This document shows, piece after piece, positions 44,695-52,677 of a DNA stretch of 64,000 nt (the first letter of the stretch is position 1; the number at the start of each line of letters is the position of its first letter). Location of the stretch: contig DAOUBK010000088.1 of NCBI GenBank assembly GCA_034432635.1, forward strand, positions 1-64,000. The letters run 5' to 3'. The notes under the pieces are model-generated. The model was not told the DNA's origin and did not search any database. It was given only the letters and a program-made list of their open reading frames with translations. The stretch comes from Roseiflexus sp034432635 (lineage in GTDB: Bacteria > Chloroflexota > Chloroflexia > Chloroflexales > Roseiflexaceae). Made by a program: the position numbers and the translations under genes.

Positions 44695-47541
44695 GTGAGT
44701 AGTAAAACGATTTCAGGTGATCCACCTGCCTGGCAGCCGTCCGCTGGCGCATATGCGCAGAAGGTGCTGCATTATCTGGATATGCGCCTGGCGCTGATCA
44801 TCGCTCTGGCGGTGCTGGCTGGCATCTTCGCGTATCAGGCGCCGGTCAATTCAACGTTTCTTGTTGGTTGGTTCGGCGACCGTTTGTTTTTGCAGGCGAG
44901 CGAGGGCACTGGCGCTGCCGATCGATACACGTTCTATGGCGACGAACTCACCGCAGACGCCCGCAGTGGACGCAGTCGATGGACACACCAGGGGGCACGT
45001 GTTGGTCTCCCCGGTTTGGGGGGTGGTGCGCTCGTTGTGACAGTGCGTGCCCAGGGATGGCCTGCCGATGCGCTGAACAGCGCGACGCGCCAGCCAGAGG
45101 TTCTTGTTGCAGTCCATGATACACGCATCGGTCGATTCACGCCTGATGCGCAATGGGCAGAGTATGAGTTTGCCGTTCCGGTCGAGGCGCGTCGCGGCGC
45201 CGATCTGATAGTGACCTTCACCGCCTCTGATGTTTTCACCAGCACGAGCGTCTACACCGATCCGCGTCCCAAAGGGATTCGGATCGAATCGATCAACGTG
45301 CGCAGCACCAGCGATGGTCCGTTCATGCCGGTTGTAATGCCGGTATTCTGGCTTGCGGTGAATGGTGTCGTCTGGTTCCTGGCGCTTGCCGGACACACAC
45401 GCCGACCGACAGGCGCCTTTGTGGTTGCTACGTTGCTGGTCAGCAGCGCGGCGGTCGCTCTGGCGGCATTGCGCATCTGGACAGTTGCGTTGCTGCCTTG
45501 GTTCGCCAGCGTTGGCGTTGTTCCGCTGGTCTGGCAGCACCGTACGTCGCTCATAAGGCATCCCTTGCGGTTGATACGCCGTTTCGCGCGTGGCGCCTCC
45601 CTTGGGTACGGGTTGCTGGGCGCGGTTGCCGTGTGGCTGATGGCAATGGTGGTGCTGCATGCTCCGCCATTGCCGCGTCCGGAGTGGTTCTGGGAGTTCT
45701 TCCCGGATTCGCTGGTCTCGACCCTGATCACTGTCGGTATCCTGGCACTAACGCTCATCTATGGTCATAATGGTCTACCGCGTCTCGTCCATGGTATCGT
45801 GGATGCCATCGGTTCGCAACGGGGGGCGGCGCTGCTGCTGGCGCTAACCCTTGCGGTATGGGTCGGGTATCTGGGATCGGTCATCCTGGTACTGCCGTAT
45901 GTTGGTCATGCCGATTATGCCGATAATGCGGTGGTAGCGCGCAACCTGCTCGCCGGTCGCGGATGGACGGTCGATTATGTGACGCAGTTCTACCGTCTCT
46001 ACGATGGTGTTACGCGCCCCCAGGAGACCTGGCCCCTGCTCCAACCGGTGTGGGTGGCGTTATCATTTGCGATGTTCGGTGTCAGTGCATGGGCTGCGAA
46101 GGTCCCTAATCTGCTGTTCATAACGCTGCTAGCACTGGCAGTCTACCGTGCCGGATCCATGATCTGGAATCGGCGGGTAGGGTTGTTCGCCGTTGTACTG
46201 TTGATCACCAGTCATCTCTACTTCAAACTGGTGATCTATGTAACCAACGATCTGGGGTTTGCACTGTTTGCGTTTGGAGCGCTGATCACGCTGTACCGCG
46301 CCTGGGGTGCGCCGCAGGCGGGTACATCTGCGCGGCAGGTTGTGATCCTGACCGCGGTTTCCGGTGTATTGACCGGACTCATGCTGCTCCAGAAGCCGGG
46401 AAGTGGCGGATTGATTGCGCTGGGGATGGGGTTGTGGTTCCTGTGGACGCGTTTCGATGCGCTGCCACGAACGCTGGCAGATCTGCGCATGCGTCTTGCC
46501 CCGGTTGTCGGGTGGGGTACTGTTGCTTTTGTATTACTCTCCCCCTACCTAGTGCGCAATATGCTGACCTTTGGCGTGCCGTTCTATTCGACTGAAAGCA
46601 AGGATGCATGGGTGCTGGAGTATACGACATGGGATCAGATCTATGCCATGTACACCACCGAGGAAGGGTTGAGCACGCTAGGTGTTCCGGATCGAAGCTG
46701 GATTCTGCGCTGGGGCTTTGACCGCACTCTGGTGAAACTGGAGCGTCAGGTACAGGCATTGCGCGATTATCTCATACCTTCCTGGGAGCGCGCTCCGTTT
46801 GGGATTGGTGAGTGGTTTGGGCGTGCCGACAAAAAGCGTTTGTTGTTTGAAGCGGGCGCGTGGCTGGCGCTTTTTGGCGCTGCTGGCGCCGCAGTCGCTC
46901 ACCGGCGTCTGATGATGCTTCTTGGCGCCGCGTTTGTGCCATATGCCCTGTTTTTGATCGTCTACTGGCATACGAACGAAGAACGCTACTGGGTTGTGAT
47001 CATGCCGTGGCTGGCGCTCTTTGCTGCTGCTGCGCTATGGCGTATCTACGATCGGATTGCCGGGATATCCAACCGGCAATGGGCGCCGATCGGGTTACTG
47101 GCAGTCGCAGTGTTGACTGCGGCAATCATTAGCCCCTCGTGGCCCGAGATTGCCGAAAAAGTGCGAGATGAACCTCACCTCTATCGCGCCGATCTCGATG
47201 CTTACGCCTGGTTGCGACGTTCCACGCTGCCCGATGCAGTCGTTATGACGCGCAATCCGTGGCAACTCAACTGGCATAGTGAGCGTCCGGCACTGATGAT
47301 TCCGTATACGACCGATCAGGAGACGTTCCTCCGTCTGGCGCGCCGCTACCACGTGCGTTACCTGGTGCTCGATACGTTGCAGCGTCCGGCGCCGGAGGTG
47401 CGACGGATGCTCGATACGATGATTGCCGACCCGCACCTGGGTTTTCGCGAGGTCTATCGTACACCGACCTATCGTGCCGATTTCCGGGGTGTGACGAAAG
47501 AGTTGACCGCAGTGGTGTATGCGTTTCCGGAGGAGGATTGA
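44695..47541 (+). CDS. Large membrane glycosyltransferase, GT39/ArnT-like
   Basis: The 948-residue protein has an N-terminal cytosolic stretch and first helix (LALIIALAVLAGIFAY), a periplasmic beta domain (about 50-215), then some 10-12 hydrophobic helices. From about residue 400 it resembles GT-C enzymes: GHADYADNAVVARNLLAGRGWTVDY, an acidic-loop region, then NLLFITLLALAVYRAG and a C-terminal soluble domain with DAYAWLRRSTLPDAVVMTRNPW. Such enzymes transfer sugars from polyprenyl phosphates to proteins or lipids. The start is GTG 44695. It begins a run of three glycosyltransferase genes. Confidence 0.8.
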   Translation: MSSKTISGDPPAWQPSAGAYAQKVLHYLDMRLALIIALAVLAGIFAYQAPVNSTFLVGWFGDRLFLQASEGTGAADRYTFYGDELTADARSGRSRWTHQGARVGLPGLGGGALVVTVRAQGWPADALNSATRQPEVLVAVHDTRIGRFTPDAQWAEYEFAVPVEARRGADLIVTFTASDVFTSTSVYTDPRPKGIRIESINVRSTSDGPFMPVVMPVFWLAVNGVVWFLALAGHTRRPTGAFVVATLLVSSAAVALAALRIWTVALLPWFASVGVVPLVWQHRTSLIRHPLRLIRRFARGASLGYGLLGAVAVWLMAMVVLHAPPLPRPEWFWEFFPDSLVSTLITVGILALTLIYGHNGLPRLVHGIVDAIGSQRGAALLLALTLAVWVGYLGSVILVLPYVGHADYADNAVVARNLLAGRGWTVDYVTQFYRLYDGVTRPQETWPLLQPVWVALSFAMFGVSAWAAKVPNLLFITLLALAVYRAGSMIWNRRVGLFAVVLLITSHLYFKLVIYVTNDLGFALFAFGALITLYRAWGAPQAGTSARQVVILTAVSGVLTGLMLLQKPGSGGLIALGMGLWFLWTRFDALPRTLADLRMRLAPVVGWGTVAFVLLSPYLVRNMLTFGVPFYSTESKDAWVLEYTTWDQIYAMYTTEEGLSTLGVPDRSWILRWGFDRTLVKLERQVQALRDYLIPSWERAPFGIGEWFGRADKKRLLFEAGAWLALFGAAGAAVAHRRLMMLLGAAFVPYALFLIVYWHTNEERYWVVIMPWLALFAAAALWRIYDRIAGISNRQWAPIGLLAVAVLTAAIISPSWPEIAEKVRDEPHLYRADLDAYAWLRRSTLPDAVVMTRNPWQLNWHSERPALMIPYTTDQETFLRLARRYHVRYLVLDTLQRPAPEVRRMLDTMIADPHLGFREVYRTPTYRADFRGVTKELTAVVYAFPEED

Positions 47542-47591
47542 GAACTGCACGGACGCCTGTCGTCTTATGCGGTCTGTGTTCCCAGAGACCT

Positions 47592-48824
47592 ATGAATATT
47601 CTGATGCTCACATCGTCATACCCAAAATATGCGGGAGAAACGACCGCGCCGTTTATCGAATCGATTGCCGTCGGTCTTGTGCGCCGCCAGCATACCGTGC
47701 ACGTGCTGGCGCCGTTTCACCCAGAGGTGCGGCGTGCGCCGATCGAGTCTGGCGTGCGGTTGCACTTTTACCAGTATGCTCCCCATTCGGCACTCAACGT
47801 CTATGGCTATGCCGCATCGCTGCACGCCGATATTGGTCTGCGTCGCATAGCGCTGGCGGCAGCGCCGTTTGCCCTGGTGGCATCATTTCAGGCAACCGTG
47901 CGCCTTGTGTGGCATCAGCAGTTCGACCTGATCCATGCCCACTGGATGCTGCCGAACGGCGTGCCCGCCTTGCTTGCCGCTCGTCTATGCCGGTTGCCGC
48001 TGGTTGTCAGTTTGCATGGCTCTGATGTCTACCTGGCGTTCAAGGGGTGGCCGTTTGCCCTGACTGCTGCGACTGTGTTGCGCAGTGCAGCGATGATCAC
48101 CGCCTGTAGCAGCGATCTCTATCAGCGTGCGTTGCGGCTCGGCGCATCGCCGGATCGCACTGCCGTGATCCCCTATGGTGTGGATGCGTATGCCTTTCGC
48201 CCGGATCCGCGTGCTGGCGCGCAGGTACGCGCAGAACTCCGGTTGCCGCCCGATACGCCCCTGATCGTTGCGATGGGCAGGATGGTCTACAAAAAAGGGT
48301 TTACCTATCTGCTCGACGCGATGCCGCGCATACGTGCAACCCACCCGCACGCAACTCTGGTGCTGGCGGGATATGGTGATCTGGAGGATGCATTGAAACG
48401 TCGCGCTTACGAACTCAACGTTGCGGATGCGGTCATCTTTCCCGGTCAACTTCCGCGTGACCGTGCCGCGCGCTACGTTGCCGCTGCGGATGTGTATGTC
48501 GTACCCTCGGTGCATGATGATGCCGGTAACGTCGATGGTTTGCCCAACACACTGCTCGAAGGGATGGGCGCAGCGCGTCCGATCGTCGCCACGCGCGTTG
48601 CCGGCATACCCGATGTGGTGGTTGATGGTGTTCACGGCTTGCTGGTGCCAGAGCGCAATCCAGCGGCGCTGGCGGAGGCGATTACGCGCTTGCTGATCGG
48701 GCGTGATATGGCGGTTCGCCTCGGTGAGGCTGCCCGGCGTCGTGTGCTGGAAGAACTGTCGTGGGATGTCGTTGCAGCACGCTTTGAGGAAGCGTACCAT
48801 CGCGCACTTGCCACGGGAGCGTGA
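47592..48824 (+). CDS. Glycosyltransferase family 4
   Basis: The 410-residue cytosolic GT-B enzyme has the N-terminal domain (MNILMLTSSYPKYAGETTAPF; DLIHAHWMLPNG; SLHGSDVY) and C-terminal donor domain (VAMGRMVYKKGFTYLLDAMP; VPSVHDDAGNVDGLPNTLLEGMGA with the E-x7-E motif; ATRVAGIPDVV). ATG 47592 is chosen; an ORF extension of 18 codons overlaps the preceding gene. It lies 50 bases after the GT39-like gene and 18 bases before another, so all three may be one operon for a cell-surface glycan. Confidence 0.9.
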   Translation: MNILMLTSSYPKYAGETTAPFIESIAVGLVRRQHTVHVLAPFHPEVRRAPIESGVRLHFYQYAPHSALNVYGYAASLHADIGLRRIALAAAPFALVASFQATVRLVWHQQFDLIHAHWMLPNGVPALLAARLCRLPLVVSLHGSDVYLAFKGWPFALTAATVLRSAAMITACSSDLYQRALRLGASPDRTAVIPYGVDAYAFRPDPRAGAQVRAELRLPPDTPLIVAMGRMVYKKGFTYLLDAMPRIRATHPHATLVLAGYGDLEDALKRRAYELNVADAVIFPGQLPRDRAARYVAAADVYVVPSVHDDAGNVDGLPNTLLEGMGAARPIVATRVAGIPDVVVDGVHGLLVPERNPAALAEAITRLLIGRDMAVRLGEAARRRVLEELSWDVVAARFEEAYHRALATGA

Positions 48825-48842
48825 GCGATTGCAGGTTGAACG

Positions 48843-51032
48843 ATGCGGGAACGTTTGACAGCCGGTTTGCATGCTTTCACCCGACGCGCCAGGACATCCG
48901 GCGATCTGATCCGTACCTCAGACGCGACGCAGCGGATGTTCCTGCTCACAGTTGCGTTGACTGCACTGGCGTTTGCGCTGCGTATCTATCGGCTGGATGC
49001 TCAAAGCCTCTGGCTGGACGAGGGGAGCACGTGGGTCGAGGTGACTGGCAAGGGCTGGCTGGCGCTGATGACCGAACTGTTCAGCCCCAATGCCGGGTAC
49101 CCACTGTACCATCTTTTGCTCAAGGCGTGGGTACTCATTGCCGGTGATGCGGAATGGGCGCTCCGCTTTCCGTCGGCGCTGGCGGGAGCGTTGGTCGTGC
49201 CGACGTTGATGGCGGCAGTAGATGAACTCGCATGTCATCGTGCACATACGAGGAACGTTCGGGTCGCCGGGGTGATCGGTGCACTTGCTGCGCTTTCGCC
49301 GTATGCCCTCTGGCACGCACAGGATGCGAAGGTCTACAGCCTGGTGATCCTGGCGTCGGCAGGGTTGCTCTGGACCGTTCTGCGTGCGTTACGCCTGGAT
49401 ACACGGCGCGCGTGGTTGTTGTTCGCTTTGGTGGCCCTGATCGGTGTCTTCGTACACCGTCTGATGATCCTCGCGCTTGCCGGCGCGGCACTGGTGCTGG
49501 GGCTTCACCTGTGGCGGCGGAACGCCGGTGCGCACCGCCGGCTGGCTGCTGCATTTATTGCGATTGCGCCCGTACTGAGCCTGATCGGGGTAGCCGGAAC
49601 GATCCTGGCGACGCGCAATGAACGGATCGGCGGTGAACGCAGCGCCGTCGGGATTGTGGAGGGTATCTGGTTTACATTCACGCATTTCAGCCTGGATCGC
49701 TGGCCCGGCGATCTGGAAGGGTACCTCTGGTTGCCGACGTTTGTCTGGTTGTTGCCGTGGGCAGTGCTGACACTGTGGGGTGCTGCGCTGTTGTGTTGCA
49801 ATGCGTTTGCCGGACAAAGCAGCGCCGGTGCGATCGTTGCTCTGCTGATCGCACCGGTGGGACTGTTTGCCATCGTGCATACCCTTTCACCCGTGTATGA
49901 GACGCGCTATGTCGCGTCGGCATTTCCCGCGTGGCTGGTTGTGCTGGTATACCCGATTCTTATGCAGGGTGATGGAAGAGACAGCATGCATGTGTCATCG
50001 CGCCGGATGCTGCCAGAGACCCTGGCACAAGTACTGCTTGTCCTTTGCCTGATGACAGGCGTCGCAACGCTGGTTCAACCGGGAAAAGGGTTATTCAGCG
50101 GCGATCCGGTCAAAGAACAGTGGCGCGAGGCAGTGACGGCGCTGGCTCTGCGGGTGCATCCCGATGATCTTGTGCTGCTGCATCCACACTATGTCGCGCC
50201 GATGTATGCCTACTATGTGCCGCGCGTCACGCCTGATCCATTGCCGCAGCCGGTAACGTTTCCGGTTTTTGCGGAAGGCGATGTCTGCGGTATCGTCAAC
50301 CCAACCCGGCAGCAGATGCTCGAGTGCATCCGACGACGGTTCGAGCCATTCTTCAACCAGCAAGCGGACGGAAAGAAGCGAGCGCTGCTGCTGATTGCGC
50401 CGGATCACGCCCGAACGGTCGATCCGCCACCGTTGCCGGTTGATCGCTTCGGATGGGTGGGATTGCGCTTTCAATACCCGCAGCGTACCTGGCCCTGCGG
50501 CGGCAGTGAGTTCGTCGGTGTCCTTCTCATGTGTCAGAGTTTTCCCGAAACCTTCAACGCCAGCGGTCCGGGTGCGATTCCGCAACCGGAGATAGCGCTC
50601 AATGCGACATTCGGCGGCGAATTGCGCCTGCGCGGATTTACACTGTCGCTCCACGGCGGGGCTGCGCGGGCTGGCGGATCGCTTCCCGTGACGCTCTACT
50701 GGGAAGCGGTGGCGCCCCCTACACGCAACTACCGTATGTTTCTGCATCTCTGCCGCAATTGTGACGTACCGCCGATCGCAAATGATGATAAACCGCCACT
50801 TGGTGGGTATGCACCGGCTGGAATGACCACGACCTGGCGAATTGGTGACCCGGTGCATGACGAGCGATCGCTGCCGCTGCCGCGTACCCTCCCTCCCGGT
50901 CGTTACACACTGGTGCTGGGAGTCTACAGTGGAGACGGTGCGCCTGATTCGCGTCTGCCGGTTGTCACTCGCGCACCGACGATCTCCAACAACCGCCTAG
51001 TACTCGGATATGTCGATGTAATTGCACCATAA
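48843..51032 (+). CDS. Membrane glycosyltransferase, GT39 (PMT_2)-like
   Basis: The 729-residue protein starts with a helix (about 35-55) followed by the acidic lumenal motif LDAQSLWLDEGSTWVE, the DE pair of GT-C glycosyltransferases, and PLYHLLLKAW. Around ten helices run to about residue 420, then a soluble C-terminal region of roughly 300 residues including a beta-sandwich (GELRLRGFTLSLHGG; LPVTLYWEA; LPPGRYTLVLGVYSGDG). The latter resembles carbohydrate-binding or Ig-like modules. ATG 48843 follows a short heptad-like motif (AGGTTGAAC), with no strong ribosome site. Confidence 0.82.
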   Translation: MRERLTAGLHAFTRRARTSGDLIRTSDATQRMFLLTVALTALAFALRIYRLDAQSLWLDEGSTWVEVTGKGWLALMTELFSPNAGYPLYHLLLKAWVLIAGDAEWALRFPSALAGALVVPTLMAAVDELACHRAHTRNVRVAGVIGALAALSPYALWHAQDAKVYSLVILASAGLLWTVLRALRLDTRRAWLLFALVALIGVFVHRLMILALAGAALVLGLHLWRRNAGAHRRLAAAFIAIAPVLSLIGVAGTILATRNERIGGERSAVGIVEGIWFTFTHFSLDRWPGDLEGYLWLPTFVWLLPWAVLTLWGAALLCCNAFAGQSSAGAIVALLIAPVGLFAIVHTLSPVYETRYVASAFPAWLVVLVYPILMQGDGRDSMHVSSRRMLPETLAQVLLVLCLMTGVATLVQPGKGLFSGDPVKEQWREAVTALALRVHPDDLVLLHPHYVAPMYAYYVPRVTPDPLPQPVTFPVFAEGDVCGIVNPTRQQMLECIRRRFEPFFNQQADGKKRALLLIAPDHARTVDPPPLPVDRFGWVGLRFQYPQRTWPCGGSEFVGVLLMCQSFPETFNASGPGAIPQPEIALNATFGGELRLRGFTLSLHGGAARAGGSLPVTLYWEAVAPPTRNYRMFLHLCRNCDVPPIANDDKPPLGGYAPAGMTTTWRIGDPVHDERSLPLPRTLPPGRYTLVLGVYSGDGAPDSRLPVVTRAPTISNNRLVLGYVDVIAP

Positions 51033-51334
51033 TCGGCGGAGCGAGCTGTCCTTGTCGCAGCATTCCTTCATCGCCATCCCGGTATCGGAACTCTGGTAGA
51101 ACACAGTGTGCAGTGCACCGGTGTTCGTTCCCATCTGTACTTGTGCTATGGAGTGTGGAGGTTCTGGCTTTGTGGAGCAACCGGGGGTGCGATGTCCCTG
51201 CTCTCGTGATGATTCGCACCGCTATGTGTGAGCGCAATACCCGCATATTCAGGCTATGCGGGGACGTGCACCGCTCCGGCGCGCCAGGAACATGCTGGAG
51301 CGACCACAGGTTGCCCTCTGCTCAAGATGCAATA
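51033..51334. other. Intergenic region between convergent genes
   Basis: Nothing recognisable in 302 bases; a few GGAG/CTCC pairs occur but no clear terminator. Confidence 0.45.
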
Positions 51335-51751
51335 TCAGCCCATCGCGTGCCACCCACGAATCGTCTGTGGCGTGACCACGATCAGCAGGGCACCGTCCAG
51401 CGGCAACGTTGCATACTGAGGATACTTCTGACGCAACAGCTCGATGCCGGTTCCATATGTCGGTCTGTCAGCGACGATGCCTGCCGTTCCGCGGATCAGC
51501 ACCCATGCCAGATCGCGCCAGTCTTCGCTATAGTGATCGACCACAATTGCAACATGCGGATGGGCTTGAATGTTGCGCACCCGCTGTAACTGCGTTGTGG
51601 CAACTCGCTTGGGTTTCGCATCAAGCGGCGTATACAGTCGATCGTCGAAAGCATAGACAATCGGTACAACACTGGGATGTCCGTGTACATCGACGGTTGC
51701 CATACGCGCCTCGCGCCCACGCACTATAAAATCGCGCTCCCATGCTGTCAT
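51335..51751 (-). CDS. PPOX-class (pyridoxamine oxidase-fold) protein, possibly F420-dependent
   Basis: The 138-residue split-barrel protein shows EARMATVDVHGHPSVVPIVYAFD, LYTPLDAKPKRV, VRNIQAHPHVAIVVDHYSEDWRDLAWVLIRGTA and a closing LLIVVTPQTIRGWHA. The layout fits the small PPOX group exemplified by mycobacterial Rv0121-type proteins, which are suspected F420 users; this is from memory. The ligand cannot be determined from sequence. The start codon lies within the -35 region of the divergent pgsA gene. Confidence 0.75.
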   Translation of the reverse strand: MTAWERDFIVRGREARMATVDVHGHPSVVPIVYAFDDRLYTPLDAKPKRVATTQLQRVRNIQAHPHVAIVVDHYSEDWRDLAWVLIRGTAGIVADRPTYGTGIELLRQKYPQYATLPLDGALLIVVTPQTIRGWHAMG

Positions 51752-51773
51752 ACGCGGTTCCTTCGGGTATAAT
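51745..51773 (+). promoter_or_regulatory. Predicted promoter of pgsA
   Basis: CTGTCA (51745-51750), 17 bases, TATAAT (51768-51773). Initiation near 51780 leaves a leader of about 12 bases that just contains the GGAGAGG ribosome site. Confidence 0.6.
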
Positions 51774-51791
51774 GCCGGATGGAGAGGTTGC

Positions 51792-52361
51792 GTGTATACT
51801 CGTTATCTACCCAATCTACTTGGTCTGTTCCGGATTGTCGCAACGCCGGCGCTCTACATCCTGATTGCCCTGGGTACGCCGACCGGCGATCTGGGTGCTG
51901 TTGTTTTGTTAGTTGTGATGGCTATTAGTGACATTGCCGATGGGCGGATCGCGCGGAAACTCAAGGTCGTTTCGCCGCTCGGCGTTTTTCTCGATACCAT
52001 CTCCGACAAGATATTCGTTGCTGGTGCGCTGTTACCGATGGTCGAACGCGGGTTGCTGCCAGGATGGGTTGCGTTGATCATCATTATCCGCGAATTTGCT
52101 GTATCGGGGTTACGTTCGTATGCCGCAGCCGAAGGTGAAGTCATCGCAGCGCGCCAGTGGGGAAAGCAAAAACTGGTGTTCACCGTCGCTGCGCTGATCT
52201 GGTGTCTGGTGGATGCCACAGTACGCGCGATCCCCGAATCACCGGCAGCTCTCGTGACCCTGGCATCGTTCTGGCCCTTTGTCTTGGGTCTTGCACTGAT
52301 CTGGACAATTGGGTCGGGCGTGGAGTATTTCTGGAAGGCGCTGCCGTTGCTGCGCCGGTAA
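51792..52361 (+). CDS. pgsA: CDP-diacylglycerol-glycerol-3-phosphate 3-phosphatidyltransferase
   Basis: PgsA makes phosphatidylglycerol phosphate, the first step to phosphatidylglycerol. The 189 residues hold a complete CDP-alcohol phosphatidyltransferase motif: D47-x2-D50-G51-x2-A54-R55-x8-G64-x3-D68-x3-D72, in a protein with four to five membrane helices. The GTG start follows GGAGAGG. Assignment to PgsA over other CDP-alcohol transferases rests on length and overall similarity (LPNLLGLFRI, RE-FAVSGLRSYAA). Confidence 0.88.
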   Translation: MYTRYLPNLLGLFRIVATPALYILIALGTPTGDLGAVVLLVVMAISDIADGRIARKLKVVSPLGVFLDTISDKIFVAGALLPMVERGLLPGWVALIIIIREFAVSGLRSYAAAEGEVIAARQWGKQKLVFTVAALIWCLVDATVRAIPESPAALVTLASFWPFVLGLALIWTIGSGVEYFWKALPLLRR

Positions 52362-52365
52362 AGGG

Positions 52366-52659
52366 CGAGCAGCGATTGATCTTGGCGCTCATACCCTGGC
52401 GTCTCAGGGGCGGGACATGCCAGCGACGCTGTGCGAGATTTTTGTGGCGCTTGCCGAACAGGGGCTTCTCTCCAGTGCTGTAGCCTGCTCTATGCAAAAC
52501 ATGTGCGGTTTTCGCAATATCGCCATGCATGATTATCGAAAGCTCTCCCTCGATGTGCTCAAGTCGATACTGGTTCATCATCTGACCGATCTTGAAGCAT
52601 ACTATCGTGAGATTCTGGCGCTTTTGCCGCCATCGCCGTCAGATCAACCCGCTGAGTAA
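52366..52659 (+). pseudogene. 5'-truncated HepT-like toxin gene
   Basis: Beginning within AAIDLGAHTLASQGRDMPAT the frame matches the middle and C-terminal part of HepT-family (DUF86) HEPN ribonucleases, including the RX4HXY catalytic motif (GFRNIAMHDY). The first helix, about 40 residues, is missing: upstream sequence is the end of pgsA in another frame. A short product could start at ATG 52417 (80 residues). The MntA-type nucleotidyltransferase antitoxin that normally precedes HepT is absent, so this is probably a remnant. Confidence 0.65.
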
Positions 52660-52677
52660 TATATCTGGAGGCCGACC

